Source: PLOWO2-12-38-17 sp963709355 (GTDB taxonomy: Bacteria > Planctomycetota > Brocadiia > Brocadiales > Brocadiaceae). Taken from it: 64,000 nt of DNA. Where the stretch lies: contig CAVPVY010000005.1 in assembly GCA_963709355.1 (NCBI GenBank), positions 1,426,001 through 1,490,000 of the forward strand, read 5' to 3'. Made by a program: the position numbers and the translations under genes. The notes under the pieces are model-generated. The model was not told where the DNA came from. It saw nothing but the letters and a program-made list of their open reading frames with translations, and made no database searches. This document shows positions 53,398-62,221 of the stretch, one piece after another; the stretch's first letter is position 1; each line of letters opens with the position of its first letter.

Positions 53398-55245
53398 ATG
53401 CAGATGAAAAATCCGGTAACAATATGTGTTGTGGTCTCATTCGCTATGCTTTATTGTGGAATATCCATGGCATCAAACAAACCCGATCAAAAATTGTTAT
53501 CACACACACAAACAAAAACGGTTCTCAAAACCACGCAAATCAAAAATACATCTTCCGGTACTGGCAGTATAAGTGGCAAAATTACAAATACGAGTGGCAA
53601 TCCCCTTTCAAATATCACTATCAGTATTCAACTACAATCATTAGAAACACCCTACGGCTCTTCATTTGAAGAAATGGCGATAACCGACAGCAACGGAAAA
53701 TTTAAGATCAAAAACCTAACAACTGGCAAATATATTGTTCGCGCTGACCCAACATCCGATGAATCCTACATATCAAATGACAAATTTGATGTAAAAGTAA
53801 AATCTGGCAAAACTAAAAAGGTCAAAATAAAACTTTCAGCTTCATCAAATTTGAATTACGGATATACTGGTAGTGCCTCATGTTTAAACTGTCATCCAAG
53901 TAAAAAGAACTGGCAGGATACAGCACACGCCAACACCATACTTCCACCATCATCTGAAACAGTAGTCGCCCCCTTTAACGGAGAAACTATCACTACAAGC
54001 GATGGTAAGGTAAAGTTTAAACCTTTTATTATAAACAATATTTATAAAGTAACTTTATACGATTTAACGGATGAATCAACATCTGTTACTTACGATGTAG
54101 CCAGAACTCACGGAGGTGTGGCAATTGCTGGGAAACAAAGGTATCACGTCAAAATTGGTAACAGTTATTATATTTTACCAATCCAGTATAACAACCGTAA
54201 TGTGGATGAAAACAACCCCAGTTCAGCATGGGTTTCGTATAATTCCAGCAACTGGTATAATTCAGACAATACATTAATTTCAACTGATACAGATGTTCCA
54301 CCTAACATAAACAAATCCTTTGAACAAAATTGTGAGGGCTGCCATGTGACCGGTCTTGGTATAACAAGAAATATAGATGGTGAATTTGTTTCAAGCTCAA
54401 ATGAAACAGGCATTGGATGCGAAACTTGTCACGGTCCTGGAGGACAGCACGTAAGTGTTGGAGGAGGAATAGGGAAATATATCGTAAACCCTGCATACAC
54501 ATCAACAGATAGAGGTAACGAGGTTTGCGGTCAGTGCCACATTCGAGTTATTAGCAAAACAGGCACTTCTGGAGCTGATTTTGAGACAGAATATCCGTGC
54601 ATTATTGACGGCGAAAACATTACTCCATTCATACCCGGAAAGATACTTTCTGATTATATTGAAGAAACTACTTCCGATGGTAAATCAACGGCAGGCTATT
54701 GGAATGACAATAATACAAATATCTACGGCGAAAACGCCTCAGAAAATAATCATTCCAAACAACATCACCAGCAATATCAAGATTTAACCAAGGGTGTACA
54801 TTATGCTTTTGCCGGGAAGAAATGCTTCACATGCCATGAACCGCACGACTCCGGAGTTAAAGGAACACCACAATTGCTAAAACAAAATGACAACAACAAA
54901 CTCTGCATTAGCTGTCATACGGATCTAAAAGAAACCACAAAAAAGAATGGTGAAACATATAATGTTCACGCCAATCACCAATACAGTTCTTCAGCTGCTG
55001 GAGGCAGCTTGTGTACAGGCTGTCACATGCCAAGGACTGCAAAAAGCGCTGTGGACAACGATATTTCATCACACGTCTTTGATATTATAAAACCAATTAC
55101 TAGTAAGGCTATGGCAGACAATAACACATCAAACGGTCAGTCAAACAGTCCATCCACCGTTATTACAAATTCCTGCTACAACTGCCACTCAGATGAGACA
55201 GATTATGGCGTTACCCTCTGGCAAGAATGGGAAAGCGAAGATTAA
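53398..55245 (+). CDS. Octaheme c-type cytochrome with N-terminal Ig-like domain, 615 aa
   Basis: Exported (signal peptide ending near MASNK). Residues ~55-155 form a carboxypeptidase-regulatory-like beta-sandwich: GSISGKITNTSGNPLSNITI, GKFKIKNLTTGKYIVRA. Eight CxxCH heme sites follow: CLNCH, CEGCH, CETCH, CGQCH, CFTCH, CISCH, CTGCH and CYNCH. The first (SCLNCHPSKKNWQDTAHA) resembles the start of the cytochrome c-554/NrfB-type multiheme modules, which carry electrons in nitrogen metabolism. Heme loading requires export to the p-side (or anammoxosome). The beta-domain may bind the membrane, glycan or a partner. No catalytic-type Tyr crosslink or odd heme ligand is evident, so an electron-transfer role is more likely than catalysis. 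Confidence 0.88.
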   Translation: MQMKNPVTICVVVSFAMLYCGISMASNKPDQKLLSHTQTKTVLKTTQIKNTSSGTGSISGKITNTSGNPLSNITISIQLQSLETPYGSSFEEMAITDSNGKFKIKNLTTGKYIVRADPTSDESYISNDKFDVKVKSGKTKKVKIKLSASSNLNYGYTGSASCLNCHPSKKNWQDTAHANTILPPSSETVVAPFNGETITTSDGKVKFKPFIINNIYKVTLYDLTDESTSVTYDVARTHGGVAIAGKQRYHVKIGNSYYILPIQYNNRNVDENNPSSAWVSYNSSNWYNSDNTLISTDTDVPPNINKSFEQNCEGCHVTGLGITRNIDGEFVSSSNETGIGCETCHGPGGQHVSVGGGIGKYIVNPAYTSTDRGNEVCGQCHIRVISKTGTSGADFETEYPCIIDGENITPFIPGKILSDYIEETTSDGKSTAGYWNDNNTNIYGENASENNHSKQHHQQYQDLTKGVHYAFAGKKCFTCHEPHDSGVKGTPQLLKQNDNNKLCISCHTDLKETTKKNGETYNVHANHQYSSSAAGGSLCTGCHMPRTAKSAVDNDISSHVFDIIKPITSKAMADNNTSNGQSNSPSTVITNSCYNCHSDETDYGVTLWQEWESED

Positions 55246-55361
55246 TCACGTTTATAAAATAAGCGCATAAAAATTATTTGACATTTATTCTAAATATTAG
55301 TAATTTGTCAATTATCTTTTACATTATGTAAAACTATATCAACTATTTTTAGAAGGTAAAA

Positions 55362-55673
55362 ATGAAGGTGATTAAGAATAAAATAATAGTGTCAACTTTT
55401 ATGATTTTAATGAGCATTACAAGCGCTAATTGTATGATATTTGGGTGCAGTGCGATGTATAGCAAAGAAGGTATTCACAACAGTTCAGACGTTCACACTG
55501 TATCAACAAAAGCCGAGACAATGAGTGAAAAGGCAGAAGTTGCAAAAGACTCTGTATGCAATATGGAAGTCGCTGATACCAAAAAAGCGCCATCAGAAGA
55601 ATATAAGGGTAAAGTTTACTACTTCTGTTCGGAGCATTGCAAATATGCGTTCAAAAAAGATCCTGCATCTTAG
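55362..55673 (+). CDS. YHS-domain lipoprotein, 103 aa
   Basis: N-terminus MKVIKNKIIVSTFMILMSIT with a likely lipobox at IFGC (or SANC), so it is probably lipid-anchored outside the cytoplasm. The C-terminal ~45 residues are a YHS domain: DSVCNMEV then EYKGKVYYFCSEHCKYAFKK, with conserved Cys that bind metal in the family, which is often found with heavy-metal and copper transport ATPases. Here a truncated and then an intact cation ATPase follow. A decayed paralogue lies at 62222-62467. A metal-delivery or buffering role is inferred. Confidence 0.8.
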   Translation: MKVIKNKIIVSTFMILMSITSANCMIFGCSAMYSKEGIHNSSDVHTVSTKAETMSEKAEVAKDSVCNMEVADTKKAPSEEYKGKVYYFCSEHCKYAFKKDPAS

Positions 55674-55759
55674 TTATAAAATAAACAGTATATCATTTAA
55701 TAGATATAATAATCAGAGTGTACACTAACATCAACATCCATACATGATATTTTTAATTA

Positions 55760-56191
55760 TTGATCAACATTCACCAAATGATTAATAAGTTATTCGATTT
55801 GCATTGGCATACCTTACACATTGATGAGGTAATAAGGTCCCTCGAGACCAACATTAACACAGGCCTATGTCAAACTGAAGCGGAAAACAGGCTAAAAAAC
55901 CACGGTTACAATCAACTAGAAGAAAAAGAAGGCATTTCCCCAATTTGGGTATTTCTTGAACAATTTAATGACCTTATCGTCTGGATATTGCTTGCGGCTG
56001 TAATAGTTTCTGGCGTTCTAAAAGAATGGGTAGATGCACTAGCTATCTTTACCATTGTAATAATTAACGCTGTCATTGGATTTATTCAGGAGTATCGTGC
56101 AGAGAGATCCCTCGCGGCATTGCAAAAGATGTCCCGGTGGGAGGGGACAAGCCCACCCTTCCTTCACAAAAAACTTGAAAATCTGTGCTAA
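55760..56191 (+). pseudogene. N-terminal fragment of a P2A-type cation ATPase
   Basis: From a start near 55760-55790 the product matches the first ~110 residues of a P2A cation ATPase: DEVIRSLETNINTGLCQTEA, NQLEEKEGI, then the first two TM helices (LIVWILLAAVIVSGVLKEWV and ALAIFTIVIINAVIGFIQEY) and RAERSLAALQKM. After that the sequence changes to an unrelated tail (SRWEGTSPPFLHKK) and stops. The actuator, phosphorylation and nucleotide domains are missing. An intact ATPase gene of different base composition starts 37 bp further on, so the older copy was cut and replaced or joined by a second one. Confidence 0.85.
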
Positions 56192-56227
56192 TCAGCATCT
56201 ATTATTTCAGTATAAAAGGAGGCGCTC

Positions 56228-58921
56228 ATGCACTGGCATCAAAAAGGATTAAAGGAAGTTGTTGAAGATTTGAGAACGTCCCTTCAGGGGCTTTCCTCCG
56301 AAGAGGCAAAGAGACGTCTCGATAAATACGGTCCTAATGAGTTGAAAGAGGGTAAGAAAAGGACACTCTTTGGGATGTTCCTTGGCCAGTTCAAGGACTT
56401 TATGATTATCGTCCTCATGGTAGCTGCCGTTGTTTCAGGCATTATGGGGGATGCTGCAGATACCATTGCCATTATCGTGATTGTGGCGGTGAATGCGGTA
56501 ATTGGCTTTGTCCAGGAATACAGGGCCGAAAAGGCCATGGAGGCATTGAAGCTTATGGCGGCACCTTCAGCTACCGTACTAAGGAACGGGGATCAATCCA
56601 CAATTACGGCATGTGAGGTCGTCCCCGGAGATATCGTGCTTCTTGAAGCAGGGAGGGTTGTCCCTGCCGATCTGAGACTTATAGAATCAGCTCAGTTGAA
56701 GGTGGAAGAGGCAGCACTTACCGGGGAGTCGTTTCCGGTAGAAAAGACAACAGGTCAGCTCCAAGAGGAAATTATTCCTCTTGGAGACAGGCAGAATATG
56801 GCCTACAAGGGGACAGTGATAAGCTATGGCCGCGGAAAGGGTGTTGTCGTGGGCACAGGTATGGAGACAGAACTGGGCCGCATTGCCACGATGCTTCAGA
56901 CAGAGGAAGAGGTAAAGACACCCCTGCAGAAGAGACTCGCCAAATTTGGCCAGCGGCTTGCTATTGCTGTCATTGCCATATGCGCCATCGTCTTTGCGTT
57001 TGGGATTATGAGAGGAGAACCGCCGATCCTGATGCTGCTTACATCTATTTCACTGGCTGTTGCGGCTATACCAGAGGCCCTTCCGGCAGTAGTTACTATA
57101 TCCCTGGCCCTTGGCGCCAGAAAGATGGTCAGACAGAACGCCCTTATCAGGAAACTTCCGGCTGTAGAAACTCTTGGTTCTGTGACATACATCTGCACTG
57201 ACAAAACGGGCACCCTTACCCTGAATAAGATGACGGTGGAGGAGATATATGTCGACGGAAGCTTAATCTCTGCACCAAACTTCGAAGATAAGGTGAATAA
57301 GGCGTCCGCTCCCTTTGTGGATGTGACAGGCGAGACACAAGAACGCAGACTAAAGTCTTTGGCTACTTCCACAACCGCAGATTTTCCAATTCACCATCTC
57401 ATAATGGCTATGGCATTAAGTAATGATGCCACAAAGGATGTCAATGGGAATCTGATTGGCGACCCTACTGAGACGGCGCTATTAGTTGTTGCGGAAAAGG
57501 CTGGATTTGATAAAAAGGTTTGGGAAGAGAGCCACCCAAGGGTTGCTGAAATTCCCTTTGATTCTGATAGAAAGATGATGACCACCTTCCATAAGGAACC
57601 CGCTGGAGGATACACATCATTTACAAAGGGAGGGGTTGAGGTCATTCTGGATAGAAGTAGAGATATGGCCTGTTCTTCAGGGACAAAAGCAATCCAGAAG
57701 GATGAGCTCCTGGAAGATAGCGAACGTATGGCGGCTGATGGTCTCCGGGTACTGGCGATAGGCATGAGAAAGTGGGATTTGATTCCGGCGGAGATTACTA
57801 CTGAAGCAGTTGAAAATGGGCTTACCCTACTTGGTTTTATCGGCATCATGGACCCGCCAAGGGAGGAGGCTAAGGAGTCTGTATCACTGTGCAAGTCCGC
57901 TGGAATAAAGACTGTTATGATAACCGGTGACCATCCAGTTACTGCGATGACCATAGCTAAGCGAATCGGGATTAGAGATGATGGCGAGGAAGTTATAACG
58001 GGAACACAGCTCGAAAGGCTTTCTATGGATGAGTTCGAGCAGAAAGTAGAAGGGATAAGGGTATACGCCAGGGTTGCCCCTGAGCAGAAGCTGAAGATCG
58101 TGAAGGCGCTCCAGGACAAGGGACAGTTTGTCGCCATGACCGGAGATGGCGTAAACGATGCGCCAGCGCTAAAGAGGGCTGACATAGGTATTGCTATGGG
58201 AATTACCGGGACTGATGTCTCAAAAGAGGCTGCCCACATGATACTCCTTGACGACAATTTTGCCACTATAGTAAAAGCGGTCAAGGAAGGAAGGAGGATA
58301 TTCGACAACATAAGGAGTTTCATAAAGTACACCATGACAAGCAATTCAGGCGAAATATGGACGATATTCCTCGCTCCGTTTCTGGGACTTCCCATACCCC
58401 TCCTGCCTATTCATATCCTCTGGATCAATCTTGTAACTGATGGGCTTCCAGGACTTGCCCTTGCCGCAGAAAATGCAGATAAGGGAATTATGAAGAGACC
58501 CCCGCGGCATCCCGGGGAAAGCATATTCGCCCACGGACTTGGCATATCTATTATCTGGGTCGGCCTCTTGATGGGAGGAGTTACTCTGTTTACCCAGGCA
58601 TGGGCAATAACTAACGGACATTCTCACTGGCAGACAATGACATTTACGGTCCTCTGCCTCTCACAAATGGGGAATGTCCTTGCAATCCGCTCTGAGAAGC
58701 AATCGGTTTTTAGTCTGGGGATATTCTCAAATAAGCCATTGATCGGGGCCGTTCTTTTGACTTTTGCCCTTCAGATGGCGACAATATACGTCCCGTTTCT
58801 GCAGCCGATATTCAAGACGGAGGCCCTTACCTTTGGTGAGTTAGCATTTGCACTCGCCATGTCATCTGTGGTCTTTATAGCAGTGGAGATCGGGAAGTGT
58901 TTCAAGCGGAGGTCAGGATGA
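56228..58921 (+). CDS. Cation-transporting P-type ATPase, P2A (SERCA/PMR1-like), 897 aa
   Basis: All P-type ATPase blocks are intact. TGES of the actuator domain is in AALTGESFPVEK. DKTGTLTLNKM holds the phosphorylated Asp, GDPTE the nucleotide domain, MTGDGVNDAPALK the hinge. Ca-type membrane signatures are VAAIPEALPAVVT (TM4), SNSGEIWTIFL (TM5) and NLVTDGLPGLALAAE (TM6), as in Ca2+/Mn2+ pumps of the SERCA and PMR1 group. C-terminal TM7-10 are present. It probably exports Ca2+ or Mn2+ from the cytoplasm. Its base composition is clearly more GC-rich than its neighbours', suggesting transfer. Start ATG 56228 has SD GGAGG just upstream. Confidence 0.93.
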   Translation: MHWHQKGLKEVVEDLRTSLQGLSSEEAKRRLDKYGPNELKEGKKRTLFGMFLGQFKDFMIIVLMVAAVVSGIMGDAADTIAIIVIVAVNAVIGFVQEYRAEKAMEALKLMAAPSATVLRNGDQSTITACEVVPGDIVLLEAGRVVPADLRLIESAQLKVEEAALTGESFPVEKTTGQLQEEIIPLGDRQNMAYKGTVISYGRGKGVVVGTGMETELGRIATMLQTEEEVKTPLQKRLAKFGQRLAIAVIAICAIVFAFGIMRGEPPILMLLTSISLAVAAIPEALPAVVTISLALGARKMVRQNALIRKLPAVETLGSVTYICTDKTGTLTLNKMTVEEIYVDGSLISAPNFEDKVNKASAPFVDVTGETQERRLKSLATSTTADFPIHHLIMAMALSNDATKDVNGNLIGDPTETALLVVAEKAGFDKKVWEESHPRVAEIPFDSDRKMMTTFHKEPAGGYTSFTKGGVEVILDRSRDMACSSGTKAIQKDELLEDSERMAADGLRVLAIGMRKWDLIPAEITTEAVENGLTLLGFIGIMDPPREEAKESVSLCKSAGIKTVMITGDHPVTAMTIAKRIGIRDDGEEVITGTQLERLSMDEFEQKVEGIRVYARVAPEQKLKIVKALQDKGQFVAMTGDGVNDAPALKRADIGIAMGITGTDVSKEAAHMILLDDNFATIVKAVKEGRRIFDNIRSFIKYTMTSNSGEIWTIFLAPFLGLPIPLLPIHILWINLVTDGLPGLALAAENADKGIMKRPPRHPGESIFAHGLGISIIWVGLLMGGVTLFTQAWAITNGHSHWQTMTFTVLCLSQMGNVLAIRSEKQSVFSLGIFSNKPLIGAVLLTFALQMATIYVPFLQPIFKTEALTFGELAFALAMSSVVFIAVEIGKCFKRRSG

Positions 58922-59106
58922 AGAAACCGATAAACAGTACGATAAATACATCATTGAAGCACAGGTAAATCCTCAAAAATCTGGGAATACCTTCTTTCAC
59001 TCTGGTAAATTCTGAGATTACCTTATATAATATTCAGATTATGTGGTGGCCATGATGGTAATTGAGATACTATTTGCTAATCATAAACTATATGGAGGTC
59101 ACATTG

Positions 59107-60603
59107 ATGAAATTTCAGCTTGTTTCCTTGTTTTGTTTGGTTTTAATGAGTATTTTTGCCACTGAAATACCTGCGGAAGAAGAACGCTCAGGCTCCATAC
59201 CAGTACCTCTCAGCGAGCAGACTCAAATCTGTGTATTGTGTCACAAAAAACAAAATCCGGGAATCGTAGAAGACTGGCTCACGAGCAGACATTCAAAAAT
59301 TACTCCGGAAATGGCTCTCGCAAAGCCTGCACTGGAACGGCGGATTTCAAGCGATGCCATTCCAAAAAAATTTAGGTCCGTTGTAGTTGGCTGCTATGAA
59401 TGTCATAGCCAGAATGCTTCAGCCCATAAGGACAACTTTGAACACTTTGGATTCAGGATCAATGTGATTGTTTCACCAAATGACTGCCGGACTTGCCACT
59501 CTGTTGAGGCAGATCAATTTGCCATGAGCAAAAAAGCACACGCACTGGATAACCTTCAAAAGAATCCCCTGTATCACACCTTAGTCGAAACAGGCCTCAG
59601 TTCAAAAGAAGTAAACGATGATACCATACTTTCTATTACTGCATCAGAAAATTCAAAGGCTGAAACTTGTTATGCCTGCCACGGTACCGCTGTCACGGTA
59701 AATGGAATGAAGAAGGTATCTACCGATTTCGGGGACATCGATGTTCCCGACCTTACCAATTGGCCCAATCAAGGGGTAGGAAGAATTAATCCTGATGGAA
59801 GCCTTGGGGCGTGTACTGCATGTCATCCGAGACATAGTTTTTCCATAGAGGTAGCCAGAAAACCGTATACGTGTTCCCAATGCCATCTCGAGCCAGACAC
59901 ACCTGCGTTTGAAATTTACGAAGAAAGTAAGCATGGGAATATTTTTAATTCGAAACAGCATGAATGGAACTGGAACAATGTCCCCTGGAGAATTGGCAAA
60001 GACTTTCAATCCCCCACCTGTGCTACCTGCCATAATAGTCTCATTACCACTTCTGATGGCAGGATTGTTGCATCAAGAACCCACGATTTCGGCGCAAGAC
60101 TGTGGATCAGGTTATTTGGACTTCCTTACTCCCATCCACAACCAAAGAGTGGTCAGACCTATTTAATCAAAAACAAGGATGGTTTACCTCTTCCAACTAC
60201 TTTTACGGGAGAATTGGCTTCTGAATTTCTGATCGGGAAGGAGGAACAAATACGGCGTCAAAACGAAATGAAAGCGGTATGCCGTTGCTGCCATAATACC
60301 GACTGGATCAACCAACACTTTGCCAAAATGGACACTACCATTGCTGAAACAGACAAAGCGGTCTTAGTGGCTACGCAATTGCTTCAAAAGGCTTGGAGCG
60401 CGGGACTAGCAGACGCCTCGAATCCTTTTGATGAAATAATTGAACGACTATGGATAAAGCAGTGGCTTTTCTACGCCAACTCGGTGCGATACGCATCTGC
60501 TATGGGAGGTCCTGACTATGCCACATTTAAAAATGGTTGGTGGGAGTTAACAGCAAACTTGCATGAAATGCTTAAGTTATCACAAAATCAAGATAGCAAA
60601 TGA
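59107..60603 (+). CDS. Octaheme HAO-like cytochrome c, 498 aa
   Basis: Signal peptide MKFQLVSLFCLVLMSIFATE with start ATG 59107 (SD GGAGG eight bases upstream; an in-frame ORF start at 59062 is rejected). Eight heme sites CxxCH are present in the octaheme order: CVLCH, CYECH, CRTCH, CYACH, CTACH, CSQCH, CATCH and CRCCH. The spacing and the C-terminal blocks (LLQKAWSAGLADASNPFDEI, then YASAMGGPDYATFKNGWWEL) match the hydroxylamine-oxidoreductase family. A Tyr in YASAMGGPDYATF lies where HAO has its heme-crosslinking Tyr, but the exact residue needs alignment. If crosslinked, it would oxidise hydroxylamine or hydrazine; otherwise it would act as a reductase. It sits in the anammoxosome or periplasm. 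No partner cytochrome is adjacent. Confidence 0.9.
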   Translation: MKFQLVSLFCLVLMSIFATEIPAEEERSGSIPVPLSEQTQICVLCHKKQNPGIVEDWLTSRHSKITPEMALAKPALERRISSDAIPKKFRSVVVGCYECHSQNASAHKDNFEHFGFRINVIVSPNDCRTCHSVEADQFAMSKKAHALDNLQKNPLYHTLVETGLSSKEVNDDTILSITASENSKAETCYACHGTAVTVNGMKKVSTDFGDIDVPDLTNWPNQGVGRINPDGSLGACTACHPRHSFSIEVARKPYTCSQCHLEPDTPAFEIYEESKHGNIFNSKQHEWNWNNVPWRIGKDFQSPTCATCHNSLITTSDGRIVASRTHDFGARLWIRLFGLPYSHPQPKSGQTYLIKNKDGLPLPTTFTGELASEFLIGKEEQIRRQNEMKAVCRCCHNTDWINQHFAKMDTTIAETDKAVLVATQLLQKAWSAGLADASNPFDEIIERLWIKQWLFYANSVRYASAMGGPDYATFKNGWWELTANLHEMLKLSQNQDSK

Positions 60604-60638
60604 TAAAAGGGTATAAAATATTCCTAATTTTCATGTAG

Positions 60639-60672
60639 CTACATAGTACTTTAGAAATTAAAAACATTGACA
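60639..60672 (+). repeat. 34-bp direct repeat, copy 1
   Basis: The sequence beginning CTACATAGTACTTTAGAAAT and ending in TTGACA at 60667-60672 is identical over 34 bp to 62026-62059. Copy 1 lies just ahead of the promoter of the first 8xCxxC gene; copy 2 lies before the degraded YHS gene. It marks a duplication junction. Confidence 0.95.
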
Positions 60673-60705
60673 GAACCTATTAAATAATAATAATCAATAA
60701 ATTCA

Positions 60706-60734
60706 TTGACAATTCTTAATAGAATAGTTATATT
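60706..60734 (+). promoter_or_regulatory. Sigma-70 type promoter of the first 8xCxxC gene
   Basis: TTGACA at 60706-60711 and TATATT at 60729-60734 with a 17-bp spacer. Transcription would begin near 60741, about 75 nt before the ATG. A similar block stands before the paralogue (62494-62522). Confidence 0.7.
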
Positions 60735-60814
60735 CTACACCATGTAAAACATTATTTCTGAATTCGTTATTTACTTTTTAAACATTTTTTATATGAAAGG
60801 AAAGGTGAGAACAT

Positions 60815-61348
60815 ATGTTGCATAGGAGATTTGTGGGGATTGTATTAGCATCAGTTGCATCGGCTGGCATAATGCTGTTAGCAAGTCCATTTGCTTATGC
60901 GCAAGAAAAGAAAGAACACGCCGAAGAGATAACAGGACGTGAATTACCTGGAGAGGTGTTCCCGATGTGTCCTACTTGTAAAAATGTTCCTTTAGGAGCA
61001 CAGAAGGGGAAAACGCTCGCGCCGATGGGTATGGTTTGCCCGGATTGCAAAAACGAGATAGGGGAACTTGCAGTTCACCATTGTGATATGTGTGGACAAG
61101 ATGTACTTGCATGCGTAATGTGTCAAATGGCTTCTGCAGGGTTAAAAGCTGCAGCCATGGAAGGAAAGTGCCCCAAATGCAAAGAGGTACGCACAAGACC
61201 TATCAAGGGAAAGACAATAGCAAAGTGGGAAATGAAGTGTCCGGATTGCAAGAAGAAATCGCAAGAATGGCTTACACAACATTGTGATACGTGCGATGTA
61301 GACCTCCTGGTATGCCCAATTTGCAAAAAGGAACAAGAGAAGAAATAG
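60815..61348 (+). CDS. Exported protein with eight CxxC motifs at fixed spacing, 177 aa
   Basis: Signal peptide MLHRRFVGIVLASVASAGIM, cleavage likely after FAYA. The mature part has eight CxxC pairs in two units: C52-C55, C75-C78, C90-C93, C100-C103, then C119-C122, C142-C145, C157-C160 and C167-C170. In each unit the gaps between pairs are 19, 11 and 6 residues, and the units repeat with a 67-residue period. None is CxxCH, so these are not heme sites; zinc or iron knuckles (rubredoxin/zinc-ribbon-like) are expected, two metals per unit. GKT and HHC/QHC are conserved around the pairs. I recognise no named family. It is next to an HAO-like cytochrome, has a paralogue 1.3 kb on, and ends before a strong terminator. 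A metal/redox scaffold or chaperone role is a guess. Confidence 0.85.
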   Translation: MLHRRFVGIVLASVASAGIMLLASPFAYAQEKKEHAEEITGRELPGEVFPMCPTCKNVPLGAQKGKTLAPMGMVCPDCKNEIGELAVHHCDMCGQDVLACVMCQMASAGLKAAAMEGKCPKCKEVRTRPIKGKTIAKWEMKCPDCKKKSQEWLTQHCDTCDVDLLVCPICKKEQEKK

Positions 61349-61393
61349 CTCTGGATAAAAATTTCTGAATTAAACTAGCATTTATTATAAACG

Positions 61394-61446
61394 AAAAGGA
61401 AAGAAGAAACTGGAATAACTCCAAATGTTCTTCTTTCCTTTTTTAT
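61394..61446 (+). terminator. Rho-independent terminator after the first 8xCxxC gene
   Basis: Perfect 15-bp stem: AAAAGGAAAGAAGAA (61394-61408) with its complement at 61428-61442, followed by further T. The second copy of the module has the same terminator (63222-63276). Confidence 0.9.
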
Positions 61447-61541
61447 TTCTAAGTGCATTATTTATATGAGTCAATGAATTCGAGTCTATAATTTTCACAT
61501 ACCACAACCTGTTACTTTTAGTTAATGAGTTTTATTCGTCC

Positions 61542-61862
61542 TTAATTGCATATATATATTTTTATAGGCAGAGTACCAACTGCGTCCTTATTCTGATCAC
61601 CACTCACACTACCTACATAAATTGTTTTTCCATCATTGCTCAAGGTAGGTGACGCAAGAGGCGCTGTGGAGACATCTGTTTGATATTTCCATTTAAGCAA
61701 CCCATCAGAATTTACTGCATAAACATATGTATCCCAAGAACCACTATAAATAGTACCGTCAGGACCAACGTTTGTTTTTCCAAAGATTTTATTCGTAGGT
61801 TCATTAAAGCTCCACAATCTATCCCCCGATGAAGTAAATGCGTAAAGATTATCCTTTGCCCT
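61542..61862 (-). pseudogene. C-terminal fragment of a PQQ-like beta-propeller protein, copy 1
   Basis: The minus strand reads AKDNLYAFTSSGDRLWSF, DGTIYSGSWDTYVYAVNSDG and SNDGKTIYVGSVSGDQNKDA, blades of a PQQ-like repeat protein. The frame starts only in the fused ATPase fragment and ends at 61542-61544, so the N-terminal blades are missing. Related to copy 2 at 63355-63700. The long ORF across this region (62066 to 61542) is a chimera of antisense ATPase DNA and this fragment and is not a gene. Confidence 0.75.
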
Positions 61863-62026
61863 GCAAATGGCAACTATATACGTCCCGTTTCTGCAGCCGA
61901 TATTCAAGACTGAGGCCCTTACCTTCGGCGAGTTAACATTTGCCCTCGCCATGTCATCTGTGGTCTTTATAGCAGTGGAGATCGAGAAGTATTTCAAGCG
62001 GCGTTCAAGATGAATAAACCGATAAC
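61854..62026 (+). pseudogene. 3' fragment of a P2A ATPase gene
   Basis: About 170 bp that closely match the end of the intact ATPase gene (58765-58936), for example cgtcccgtttctgcagccga at 61881-61900 against 58789-58808. A handful of differences are spread through it, so it is an old or partly diverged copy of the last ~45 codons including the stop codon. It is inserted between the PQQ fragment and the 34-bp repeat. Confidence 0.85.
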
Positions 62027-62059
62027 TACATAGTACTTTAGAAATTAAAAACATTGACA
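62026..62059 (+). repeat. 34-bp direct repeat, copy 2
   Basis: Identical to 60639-60672, including the TTGACA at its end (62054-62059). It directly joins the ATPase 3' fragment and starts the upstream region of the degraded YHS gene. Confidence 0.95.
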
Positions 62060-62221
62060 TAAACAAGACAACAGCTTAAGTATGCTATATTATTCCATGT
62101 AATTCATTATTATGATAAACAATTTTACTATTCATTCTTGGGGCTGATTCCCTTTTTATTACAAGTAATGTAGCCTGTACTTTGTACTCCATGTTTTTAA
62201 ATTTAGCTGGGGAGGAATAAA

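Noticed and set aside
57391..58395. A 334-codon minus-strand ORF inside the P-type ATPase gene
   Set aside because: Antisense shadow of a clearly coding, fully conserved ATPase; GC-rich DNA yields long opposite frames.
61542..62066. A 174-codon minus-strand frame spanning the ATPase fragment and PQQ fragment
   Set aside because: Its N-terminal half is antisense to a copied ATPase 3' end; only the C-terminal part is a real, incomplete PQQ-like remnant. Treated as two pseudogene fragments.
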